Part shown: positions 1 to 6,162 of the stretch, piece after piece
Position numbering within the stretch: the stretch's first letter is position 1
Layout: each line of letters opens with the position of its first letter
Source of the DNA: an uncultured Veillonella sp.
Lineage (GTDB): Bacteria; Bacillota; Negativicutes; Veillonellales; Veillonellaceae
DNA length: 29,375 nucleotides
Reading direction: 5' to 3'
Assembly (NCBI RefSeq): GCF_938010505.1
Contig: NZ_CALLVP010000140.1
Coordinates: 1-29,375 of the forward strand
Notes under the pieces: model-generated
Database searches by the model: none
What the model saw: only the letters and a program-made list of their open reading frames with translations
Told to the model about the DNA's origin: nothing
Position numbers and translations under genes: made by a program

Positions 1-55
<55 letters not shown>

Positions 56-60
56 AAGCA

Positions 61-88
61 AACGGTTATCTTCGGATAGCCGTTTTTT
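61..88 (+). terminator. Intrinsic terminator of the tRNA transcript
   Basis: A 10-bp stem (AACGGTTATC at 61-70, GATAGCCGTT at 75-84, one G-U pair) has a TTCG tetraloop and runs into six T residues. It begins 6 nt after the tRNA CCA end. Confidence 0.9.
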
Positions 89-132
89 AGTATCTAAATT
101 AACTCATATTTTTAGTATCTAAATTACTCATA
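86..132. repeat. Imperfect tandem direct repeat, about 22 bp
   Basis: Two copies of TTTAGTATCTAAATT followed by (A)ACTCATA lie at 86-108 and 111-132, differing by one inserted A. The first overlaps the U-tract of the tRNA terminator. There is no coding capacity. It looks like local duplication of AT-rich spacer. Nothing else is recognised between here and the terminator at 205. Confidence 0.6.
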
Positions 133-204
133 GTTGAATTTAATAGTTTCTTTGTATTGAATTTCATTAAATCTTATACTTTAAAAAGATACTCGCTGAT
201 AAAC

Positions 205-240
205 AAAAAGAGTACAACTCATTATGGTTGTACTCTTTTT
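205..240 (-). terminator. Terminator of the ynfA-like gene (possibly bidirectional)
   Basis: A perfect 14-bp inverted repeat (205-218 and 227-240) has an 8-nt loop. The arms begin with AAAAAG and end with CTTTTT, so a T-run follows on either strand. It lies 34 bp past the stop of the minus-strand membrane protein gene and faces the tRNA transcript, so it may stop transcription from both sides. Confidence 0.85.
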
Positions 241-273
241 GTATAGCGTATTTAGTTATAGTGTATTTTGATA

Positions 274-597
274 TTATCGCGGTGCATACATGATGATATA
301 TACGCCTACAAGGCACACGATACCACCGATGATATCATACATGTCTGGCCGTAAGCCGTCCACAAGCCAGCCCCAGAGAATAGAGAGGGCAATGAATACG
401 CCGCCGTATGCTGCGTATACTTTCCCAAAGCTAGCTTCTGGCTGGAAGGTAGGAATGATGCCATATAAGAATAAAATAAAAGCACCTGCGATTAGGTAGA
501 TAGGTCCTTTGTCGTCACGCATATAGAGCCATACGAGATAGCCGCCACCGATTTCCGCAAGTCCTGCTAGTATAAAGAATAGAATAGATAAGAGCAT
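274..597 (-). CDS. YnfA/UPF0060 family small inner-membrane protein
   Basis: This is a 107-residue integral membrane protein with four predicted hydrophobic helices (about 1-24, 31-51, 62-80 and 86-104). That is the usual size of the YnfA/UPF0060 family, which is distantly related to small multidrug resistance transporters. Family hallmarks visible are an acidic Glu near residue 15 in helix 1, the VYAAYGG segment in the middle and a DG motif between helices 3 and 4. The E. coli homologue has been linked to multidrug efflux; the substrate here is unknown. It is a single gene with its own promoter (644-672) and terminator (205-240). Family call is firm, function is inferred. Confidence 0.88.
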   Translation of the reverse strand: MLLSILFFILAGLAEIGGGYLVWLYMRDDKGPIYLIAGAFILFLYGIIPTFQPEASFGKVYAAYGGVFIALSILWGWLVDGLRPDMYDIIGGIVCLVGVYIIMYAPR

Positions 598-643
598 AGT
601 AACCTCACTGCATTCTTACTGTATTAATTGAAATCTATTCTCT

Positions 644-672
644 ATTGTACAACTTAGGACAAAAGAGGGCAA
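644..672 (-). promoter_or_regulatory. Promoter of the ynfA-like gene
   Basis: On the minus strand, TTGCCC (plus positions 667-672) and TACAAT (644-649) are separated by 17 bp. The predicted transcript start leaves a leader of about 40 nt before the ATG at 597. Confidence 0.6.
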
Positions 673-710
673 TTGTTTTATATAGTTAGGTCATTTGTTG
701 TTTATAGTAA

Positions 711-740
711 AACCCCGTATACCAAAAGGTATACGGGGTT
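711..740 (-). terminator. Terminator-like hairpin after the LysR gene
   Basis: A perfect 13-bp stem (AACCCCGTATACC at 711-723, complement at 728-740) has a 4-nt loop. On the minus strand it begins about 10 nt past the LysR stop codon and ends GGGGTTTTAC, so the T-run is short. Confidence 0.75.
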
Positions 741-750
741 CTATTAGTTA

Positions 751-1650
751 TTATAAACGTGGTGGTGATTCGCTGTGCACATAATCCATGAAAGTATGCA
801 TGGTTTCTGTTTTAGAATTATTCTTCTTAAATGCGAAGCAGACTTGTAGTTTGAATGGTTTTTCTAAAGGTACAAAGCCATCGTTGATGTTTAAAGATGT
901 TAAAATTTGGCGTGCTACGATGCAACCAGATTTATTCTTTTGACAGTAGTCGATCATTGTATATGGGTTAGATAGACGGCTACCGCGGATGTGTAGGTTT
1001 TGTTGACCGTTGCCGACATAGTTTTTCAATGTGCGATACATAAAGTATTTAGGCGGATACATGAGCAATGGTTGTTGCTGGATAGCTTTCAAACTAGCCG
1101 TTTCCATACCTTCTACTAAGTTTGGCGCATAGTATACAAATTCATCCTCTCTAAGAGCTGTAGATTCGTATGCGGACATATCCTTATTATTTGGCAAATA
1201 AAGCAATGCAATGTCGATGCGGTTTTCACGCAAGTCGAGCATCAATTCTTCTTCTTCCATGTCGTAAATGCTAACAGAGAATTCAGGATGGTTTTGGAAG
1301 AAGTGGGATACGTAACCGTTTAGACGGATATCCCCAAGACTACGTAATACGCCAATGTTTAGAATTGGACGTTCAACCTTGCTAGCCAAACGAATGGATT
1401 GGATAGCTCGTTCCAACGTGTCGAGAACTTGTTCTGCTTCTGGTAGGAATAACTCACCTTCTGGTGTTAAACGGCTACCTCTTGTGGAACGGGAGATTAA
1501 TTTCACACCAACTAAACGCTCTAATTTTTTCATTTGAGCGCTGAAAGCTGATTGTGTAATATTCATAGATTGTGCAGCTAATGTAAAGCTTCCTGTTTTA
1601 TTATAGGTAATAAAACTTTGTAGCTCTTGCATTGTAGGTAACTCTTTCAT
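751..1650 (-). CDS. LysR family transcriptional regulator
   Basis: This 299-residue DNA-binding regulator has the standard length and layout of LysR proteins. The N-terminal winged helix-turn-helix spans about residues 8-66, with the typical string of small and polar residues (TGSFTLAAQSMNITQSAFS) and the LTPEG turn that ends the domain. The remaining ~230 residues form the periplasmic-binding-like effector domain. The ATG follows a GGGGGAA ribosome binding site. The gene is divergent from rpsD, and LysR proteins often control a divergent neighbour, but rpsD is an unlikely target. The ynfA-like gene downstream on the same strand is separately promoted. Effector and regulon cannot be read from sequence. 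Confidence 0.93.
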   Translation of the reverse strand: MKELPTMQELQSFITYNKTGSFTLAAQSMNITQSAFSAQMKKLERLVGVKLISRSTRGSRLTPEGELFLPEAEQVLDTLERAIQSIRLASKVERPILNIGVLRSLGDIRLNGYVSHFFQNHPEFSVSIYDMEEEELMLDLRENRIDIALLYLPNNKDMSAYESTALREDEFVYYAPNLVEGMETASLKAIQQQPLLMYPPKYFMYRTLKNYVGNGQQNLHIRGSRLSNPYTMIDYCQKNKSGCIVARQILTSLNINDGFVPLEKPFKLQVCFAFKKNNSKTETMHTFMDYVHSESPPRL

Positions 1651-1708
1651 GTTATTCCCCCAACTTAGACATAAGACTCCAATGATACCTATTACCTTAC
1701 TTATTCAT

Positions 1709-1737
1709 ATTGTAGCATACTATAATTGATTTTTCAT
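1709..1737 (-). promoter_or_regulatory. Probable promoter of the LysR gene
   Basis: On the minus strand an extended -10 (TGC then TACAAT, plus 1709-1714) lies 17 bp from ATGAAA (plus 1732-1737), a four-of-six match to TTGACA. The leader would be about 50 nt. Confidence 0.5.
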
Positions 1738-1799
1738 CTAAATCTATAAAATATGATGAAACATGCACAATCGATATAGTGCGTAGTATTATCGTAAAA

Positions 1800-1830
1800 A
1801 AGTGTAATCAAAAATTGTGATTATGCACTT
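1800..1830 (-). other. Inverted repeat in the LysR/rpsD divergent region, terminator-like on the minus strand
   Basis: The arms AAGTG-TAATCA (1800-1810) and TGATTA-TG-CACTT (1818-1830) pair apart from a 2-nt bulge, around a 7-nt loop. On the minus strand the hairpin is followed by a run of T, so it could stop antisense transcription out of rpsD before the LysR promoter. It could also be a binding site. The rest of the 297-bp divergent region (1651-1947) holds the two promoters and nothing else recognised. Confidence 0.4.
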
Positions 1831-1859
1831 ATTTCAACAACTTTAACCATTATCAATAA

Positions 1860-1888
1860 TTGACATAAGTAGATGAAAATGATATTAT
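1860..1888 (+). promoter_or_regulatory. Strong promoter of rpsD
   Basis: A consensus TTGACA (1860-1865) is separated by 17 bp from TATTAT (1883-1888). Transcription should start near 1893-1896, giving a leader of about 53 nt that opens with a small hairpin (GTACC at 1895-1899 region with GGTAC near 1910-1915). Confidence 0.8.
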
Positions 1889-1947
1889 ACTTGGGTACCA
1901 TTATGTGTAGGTACAAGTTTATTTTAATCTTATGAGGTGATAATCAC

Positions 1948-2535
1948 ATGGCAACGAGAAGAGAGGCTCGATTCAAACTTTGTCGTCGCTTTGGTGTGAA
2001 CGTATTCGGTCACGCAAAAGCCTTGAATCGCGTCAAAAAAGACCAACGTCAGAAGAAAATGTCTGAGTATGGCACACAATTATTAGAAAAACAAAAAGTT
2101 AAAGCTTACTACAACTTGCTAGAACGCCAGTTCGTACGCTATTATGATAAAGCGAAAAAAATGCAAGGTGTTACAGGTCAAAACATGTTGATCCTTTTGG
2201 AACAACGTCTTGACAACCTTGTATATCGCATCGGTTTCGGTAATTCCATTCGTCAAGCTCGTCAAATGGTAAACCATGGCCACATCTTGGTAAACGGTCG
2301 TCGCGTAGACATTCCTTCCTTCTCCTGCAAACCAGGCGATGTAATCGAATTACGCGAAGCATCTCGTGACAACGAAATGTTCAAAACTAATTTCCAAGAA
2401 CTTCGTTCTTTCGAACTTCCTTACATTGAAAAAGACTTGGAAGGCTTCAAAGCTACATTCACTCGTCTTCCTCAACGTGAAGAACTTCCTATCGAAGTTA
2501 ATGAAACACTTATCGTCGAATTGTACTCCAAATAA
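1948..2535 (+). CDS. rpsD: 30S ribosomal protein S4
   Basis: This is a primary 16S rRNA-binding protein that starts assembly of the small-subunit body. The product is 195 residues, close to the bacterial norm of about 200. The basic N-terminal domain begins MATRREARFKLCRRFG and keeps only one Cys, so it is the zinc-free form. The S4 RNA-binding domain covers about residues 85-150 (LEQRLDNLVYRIGF through NGRRVDIPSF). The ATG follows GAGGTGAT. It is a stand-alone gene with its own promoter and terminator, as in Bacillus, where S4 represses its own leader; the short leader here could do the same, but I do not recognise a known S4-binding structure. Confidence 0.97.
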   Translation: MATRREARFKLCRRFGVNVFGHAKALNRVKKDQRQKKMSEYGTQLLEKQKVKAYYNLLERQFVRYYDKAKKMQGVTGQNMLILLEQRLDNLVYRIGFGNSIRQARQMVNHGHILVNGRRVDIPSFSCKPGDVIELREASRDNEMFKTNFQELRSFELPYIEKDLEGFKATFTRLPQREELPIEVNETLIVELYSK

Positions 2536-2548
2536 TTTGGCGCTATTG

Positions 2549-2576
2549 CCCGCAGTGCTATGCACTGCGGGTTTTT
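2549..2576 (+). terminator. Terminator of rpsD
   Basis: A perfect 10-bp GC-rich stem (CCCGCAGTGC and its complement) with loop TAT is followed by TTTTT, 13 bp after the rpsD stop codon. Confidence 0.95.
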
Positions 2577-2664
2577 GTATGTTTGTTGTGTGTATTATTT
2601 TTAAAAGGGCTTAATAAATAGGCAGTAGAGAAGGCTAGAGACGATGATGTTATAGGAGATACTA

Positions 2665-3042
2665 ATGGATTTTATACGTGTTGAGTTAGAAGAAAAATAT
2701 TTTACAGATGTTGAGCCTCGGGAAGAGTGTATTGTTTTTAGTGTATATATTAAAAGTGGCGACTTTTCCGGTCGAGGCACATTTGTTTATACTGTCAATG
2801 AATTTAGAGAATTAGTCAGTCAACTCAAATTAATATATATTACATTAGATGGAGACGTTCGTATTGCTTATGATGATTCGGATGATTATGTCCATATTAT
2901 ATGTAAATCATATGGACATATAACAGTAGAAGCTCAATTGGGAGGCAGTTGGCGTGATAATTGGGTTAAACTTCTTCTTAATACTGATCAGACCGTATTG
3001 AATGAGGTAATACAGCAATGTAATTCTATACTAAAAAAATAA
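2665..3042 (+). CDS. Small acidic orphan, WapI-like immunity-type protein (tentative)
   Basis: This 125-residue soluble protein has no signal peptide or membrane segment and starts at an ATG with the good site TAGGAGAT. It alternates strand-like and helical stretches: an early 'SGDFSGRGTF' strand pair (31-40), a helix with ELVSQLKLIY (49-58), an acidic beta region (61-92), and a final helix (about 109-123). This order resembles the WapI family of toxin-immunity proteins as I recall it, but no invariant residue proves it. No toxin, secretion gene or polymorphic cassette lies next to it; it sits between rpsD and rplM with no clear promoter. It may be a stranded immunity gene or an unrelated small protein. 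Confidence 0.55.
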   Translation: MDFIRVELEEKYFTDVEPREECIVFSVYIKSGDFSGRGTFVYTVNEFRELVSQLKLIYITLDGDVRIAYDDSDDYVHIICKSYGHITVEAQLGGSWRDNWVKLLLNTDQTVLNEVIQQCNSILKK

Positions 3043-3074
3043 TTTGATGACAGCATATAACTGCTAAATTTTAA

Positions 3075-3103
3075 TTGACACAACCCCATAAAATCTGTAT
3101 ACT
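3075..3103 (+). promoter_or_regulatory. Strong promoter of rplM-rpsI
   Basis: TTGACA (3075-3080) lies 17 bp from TATACT (3098-3103), which carries a TG extension. Transcription should start near 3110. Confidence 0.82.
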
Positions 3104-3109
3104 ATTTTG

Positions 3110-3198
3110 AGTAAGCTTTAGTCGTGTTTCCATTAGCCCCGGAAGCGAGGACTAGCTGATTTTGGTAGAATTATGACGTTATTAGGAGGATAAGCAGC
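3110..3198 (+). promoter_or_regulatory. Structured leader of rplM, candidate L13-type autoregulatory leader
   Basis: The predicted 5' leader of about 90 nt is unusually long for a ribosomal protein operon. It contains a hairpin around 3137-3162, with TTAGCCCC pairing to GAGG-A-CTAG around the loop GGAAGC, before the AGGAGG site at about 3184. Firmicute rplM leaders are known to form a conserved L13-binding element. I see a comparable position and size but cannot match the known consensus by eye. Confidence 0.4.
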
Positions 3199-3639
3199 AT
3201 GAAAACTACATATATGGCCAATCCGAACACAATCGAACGGAAATGGTATGTTGTTGACGCTGAAGGTAAAACTTTAGGACGCCTTGCTGCCGAAGTTGCA
3301 AAAGTTCTTCGGGGCAAAAATAAACCAACTTTCACACCACACGTAGACACTGGTGACCATGTGATCGTTGTAAACGCAGAAAAAATTCGCGTAACTGGTA
3401 AAAAATTGGAACAAAAGGAATACTTCCGTCACTCTGGTTACCCAGGTGGTTCCCGTTTCACTAAATTGGGTATGATGCTTGAAAAACAACCTGAACGTGT
3501 TGTTGAGATGGCAGTTCGTGGTATGCTTCCAAAAAATAAATTGGGTGCACAACAATACCGTAAATTAAATGTATACGCTGGTCCTGAGCATCCACATGCA
3601 GCTCAAAAACCAGAAGTGTTAGAAATTTCCGTACGATAA
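3199..3639 (+). CDS. rplM: 50S ribosomal protein L13
   Basis: This early-assembly 23S rRNA-binding protein of the large subunit is 146 residues, the standard length. Landmarks are the WYVVDAEGKTLGRLA segment near 16-30, the GD(H)VIVVNAEKI strand and the MAVRGMLPKNKLG loop with the following HPHAAQ motif near the C-terminus. The ATG is preceded by AGGAGGATAAGCAGC. An alternative internal Met at residue 6 (MANPNT) lacks a comparable ribosome binding site. It is the first gene of the universal rplM-rpsI pair, with rpsI 20 bp downstream. Confidence 0.97.
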   Translation: MKTTYMANPNTIERKWYVVDAEGKTLGRLAAEVAKVLRGKNKPTFTPHVDTGDHVIVVNAEKIRVTGKKLEQKEYFRHSGYPGGSRFTKLGMMLEKQPERVVEMAVRGMLPKNKLGAQQYRKLNVYAGPEHPHAAQKPEVLEISVR

Positions 3640-3659
3640 TCTAGAGGGAGGAATATATA

Positions 3660-4052
3660 ATGGCAGTAGCACAATATTACGGCACTGGTCGTAGAAAATC
3701 TTCCGTTGCTAGAGTTCGTCTGGTACCGGGCACAGGTAAAATCACTGTTAACAAACGTGAACTTAATGATTATTTCGGTCGCCAAACTTTGGAATTGATC
3801 GTAAAACAACCTTTGAACTTGACTAACACAGTTGAACAATACGATGTTATCGCAACTGTAGCTGGTGGCGGTCCTTCCGGTCAAGCTGGTGCAATTCGTC
3901 ACGGTATCTCCCGTGCGTTATTGGACGTAGATGGCGAACTTCGTCAATCTTTGAAAAAAGCTGGCTTCTTGACTCGTGACCCACGTATGAAAGAACGTAA
4001 AAAATACGGTCTTAAAAAAGCCCGCAAAGCAAGCCAATTCTCCAAACGTTAA
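3660..4052 (+). CDS. rpsI: 30S ribosomal protein S9
   Basis: This small-subunit head protein has a C-terminal tail that reaches the P-site tRNA. It is 130 residues, the normal length. It starts with the typical YYGTGRRKSSVARV and ends with the invariant basic tail (GLKKARKASQFSKR). The GGGPSGQAGAIRHGI loop is also present. A GGGAGG site precedes the ATG. It is co-transcribed with rplM and ends before a strong terminator. Confidence 0.97.
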   Translation: MAVAQYYGTGRRKSSVARVRLVPGTGKITVNKRELNDYFGRQTLELIVKQPLNLTNTVEQYDVIATVAGGGPSGQAGAIRHGISRALLDVDGELRQSLKKAGFLTRDPRMKERKKYGLKKARKASQFSKR

Positions 4053-4072
4053 TATTTGGAATACAGGTTATT

Positions 4073-4104
4073 ACACCTGCAGACATTGTCTGCAGGTGTT
4101 TTTT
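4073..4104 (+). terminator. Terminator of rplM-rpsI
   Basis: A perfect 12-bp stem (ACACCTGCAGAC and its complement) with loop ATT is followed by six T residues. Confidence 0.96.
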
Positions 4105-4157
4105 GCGTTTTACTTGTGGTATAGTTAGTATATATTTTGTTTATTAAGGGGAGTATT

Positions 4158-5108
4158 ATGGGAAGTAAAATCACATATAAAAAGGATTACGTTACAAGAA
4201 TTAATTTAAAGACCGATACAAATCAAAGGGAGAAATTAATTGATTTCTGCTTACATGATAAAAATCAATTTCTAGCTATAGGTTGGAGTTGTGTTGATTT
4301 TGAAAGTGATGATTACTCTGCGTTTTATGGTGCAGTAGTAACGTATGTACATGGGCAGAAGCGTCGGTTAAATTCTGCTTTAAATATATTTAAGGATGCG
4401 TGTGTGAATGATTTATTTTGGACACGCGATTTGAATGGTGTTTATTGGATTTGTAGAGTAACAGAACCTGCAAAAGCTTATTTAAATAAAGATTTAGATA
4501 TTGGTGCCATTTTACCTGTTAAAGCCTATGCATTTGGTTTGGAAGTACCAGGGCTAATAAAAGCGTCTTTCAATCGATCTAGAGGTGGTATTGTTGAGCG
4601 ATTAAAGGATTCAACCATTATTGAGTACTCAAAATATGTATTTAATAAATTATCAAAAAAAGATTATTATGAGGATAATTTAAATATAGAAAATAATATG
4701 ATTGATAATTTGCCTGCTTTTGAATTAGAGGAATTAGTAATTTCTTATATTCAAATTGTTGAAGGGTACTATCTTCTTTCTAACTCTATTGCTAATAAAT
4801 CAACGACTGTAAAAATTGAATGTCAATTTATTTCTCGTGATATTAACAATTTAAAAAAAGCCGTTGTTCAAGTTAAAGCAAAACAAGCGACAGCATTAGA
4901 TGCTCTTAGTTTTAAAGCATATGAAGATAAAGGCTATTATATTTACTTATATGCTCCTACAATTAATAATATGGAAAAAATGAAAAATGTTATAAAAATT
5001 ACATCTAAAGAGTTACAATATTTTTACGATAAATACAAAGCTATTTTGCCAGAATCTATTACTCAATTCGAAAATTTATTTAATATTGGGTTTAGTGAAA
5101 AGCAGTAA
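4158..5108 (+). CDS. Orphan PUA/EVE-like plus PD-(D/E)XK nuclease-like protein (predicted)
   Basis: This is an unrecognised 316-residue soluble protein. I chose the ATG at 4158 because AAGGGGAG lies just before it; an in-frame TTG at 4137 has no ribosome binding site. The N-terminal half (about 10-145) has AIGW at 40-43 and LFWTRDLNGVYWICRV at 86-101, which resembles the beta-barrel core of PUA/EVE-like readers of modified bases. A helix at 189-209 (ELEELVISYIQ) leads into E221 and the strand VVQVK (236-240). That E...Q-x-K order fits the Mrr-like variant of PD-(D/E)XK nucleases. The gene is much richer in A/T and in ATA/TTA-type codons than the ribosomal genes beside it, suggesting acquisition. 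It sits alone between the rpsI terminator and the next promoter. The fold call is inference; a defence role would fit. Confidence 0.6.
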   Translation: MGSKITYKKDYVTRINLKTDTNQREKLIDFCLHDKNQFLAIGWSCVDFESDDYSAFYGAVVTYVHGQKRRLNSALNIFKDACVNDLFWTRDLNGVYWICRVTEPAKAYLNKDLDIGAILPVKAYAFGLEVPGLIKASFNRSRGGIVERLKDSTIIEYSKYVFNKLSKKDYYEDNLNIENNMIDNLPAFELEELVISYIQIVEGYYLLSNSIANKSTTVKIECQFISRDINNLKKAVVQVKAKQATALDALSFKAYEDKGYYIYLYAPTINNMEKMKNVIKITSKELQYFYDKYKAILPESITQFENLFNIGFSEKQ

Positions 5109-5115
5109 TTTTACA

Positions 5116-5144
5116 TTTACATCCATATTTAATTCTCCTATAAT
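5116..5144 (+). promoter_or_regulatory. Promoter of the crotonase-family gene
   Basis: TTTACA (5116-5121) lies 17 bp from a consensus TATAAT (5139-5144). The leader of about 50 nt contains a short TTTTCGAAAA palindrome before TAGGAG. No terminator is visible between the nuclease-like gene and this promoter. Confidence 0.75.
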
Positions 5145-5199
5145 AGATATATAATAATCGAATTTTTTCGAAAATAGATTTTTATATAGGAGAAATCAT

Positions 5200-5991
5200 A
5201 TGATTTATAATACAATTCAATACGTAGTGGACAACGGTATTGGTACGTTGACCTTTAATCGTCCAACCGTAGCCAATGGTTTTAATATCGAGATGTGCAA
5301 GGAGATCCTTGAGGTCTTAGATAAAGCGCATAATGATGAAAGCGTTCGAGCGTTGCTCATCAATGCAGAGGGAAAGGTATTCTCTGCTGGTGGTGATTTA
5401 ACAGAAATGGAGCGCGCTGTAAACGAAGGGGATACAGAGTCTTTATTTGAAATCGTTGAACTGGTAGCTCAGATTTCTATGGCTATGAAACGTTTACCTA
5501 AACCTGTTATCATGAGCCTTCAAGGGGCTGCAGCAGGTGCGGCGTTTAATATGGCTTTGGCGGCGGACTTTGTTGTGGCTGCTAACAACGTACGCTTTAT
5601 TCAAGCCTTCGTAAATGTAGGTCTTGCTCCTGATGCGGGCGGTTTGTTCTTGTTGACTCGCTCTATTGGTATGAACCGTGCTATGCATATTGTCATGACC
5701 GGTGAAGCCGTATCTGCTGAAAAAGGTAAGGAATTGGGCTTTGTGTATAAGGTTTGTGAATTAGAGGATCTAGAGACTGCTACAAGACGTCTTGTTGAGA
5801 AGTTGGCAAAAGGACCTGCACAATCTTATCGCGTTATGAAGGAAATGATGTGGAATAGCTTCTTAGCTGGCTGGGAAGAGTACAAGAAGTTTGAAGTAGA
5901 AAACCAATGTGCATTAGGTCTTTCAGAGGACTTCAAAGAAGGTGTACGTGCTTTTACCGAACGTCGCCGCCCTAAATTTGGTCAAAATTAA
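5200..5991 (+). CDS. Enoyl-CoA hydratase/isomerase family protein, PaaG-like active site
   Basis: This 263-residue crotonase-fold protein acts on an acyl-CoA thioester. The oxyanion-hole segments are visible: FSAGGDL (61-67) and GAAAGAAFNMAL (109-120). The two catalytic glutamates of true enoyl-CoA hydratases are replaced by F116 and F137. The aspartate in GLAPDAGG (D145) is kept, which matches PaaG-type ring-opening or double-bond isomerases. The C-terminal helix (EGVRAFTERRRPKF) is typical of the family. The substrate is unknown: no thiolase, dehydrogenase or phenylacetate gene is nearby, and the gene has its own promoter and terminator. The family is certain; hydratase activity is unlikely. 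Confidence 0.9.
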   Translation: MIYNTIQYVVDNGIGTLTFNRPTVANGFNIEMCKEILEVLDKAHNDESVRALLINAEGKVFSAGGDLTEMERAVNEGDTESLFEIVELVAQISMAMKRLPKPVIMSLQGAAAGAAFNMALAADFVVAANNVRFIQAFVNVGLAPDAGGLFLLTRSIGMNRAMHIVMTGEAVSAEKGKELGFVYKVCELEDLETATRRLVEKLAKGPAQSYRVMKEMMWNSFLAGWEEYKKFEVENQCALGLSEDFKEGVRAFTERRRPKFGQN

Positions 5992-6056
5992 TATGGATTT
6001 ATGAATATATGGAATGGATTTTCATGTAATTCATAAGAAGATACGAATATAATTAG

Positions 6057-6095
6057 AACCGATGTGGCTCCAACTATTGAGTTACATCGGTTTTT
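6057..6095 (+). terminator. Terminator of the crotonase-family gene
   Basis: A 14-bp stem (AACCGATGTGGCTC with GAGTTACATCGGTT, two G-U pairs) has an 8-nt loop and runs into a T-run, 65 bp after the stop codon. Confidence 0.88.
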
Positions 6096-6120
6096 GCTTT
6101 CATTACACCGAAAAAGTGTA

Positions 6121-6144
6121 TATAATAGAACTATTATAATAGTT
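6121..6144 (+). promoter_or_regulatory. -10 element and 16-bp palindrome before pgl
   Basis: TATAAT at 6121-6126 is a likely -10, with only a poor -35 (TTTCAT, 17 bp upstream). Immediately downstream lies the perfect palindrome AACTATTATAATAGTT (6129-6144), covering the expected transcript start and ending just before AGGAGG. A weak -35 plus a palindrome at the start site suggests a regulated promoter. The sequence resembles AT-rich PerR/Fur-type boxes only loosely. Confidence 0.45.
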
Positions 6145-6162
6145 TTAGGAGGTCATTATTAC

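Noticed and set aside
6064..6162. N-terminal extension of 6-phosphogluconolactonase
   Set aside because: The extension crosses a terminator hairpin and a promoter, and the ATG at 6163 has the only good ribosome binding site.
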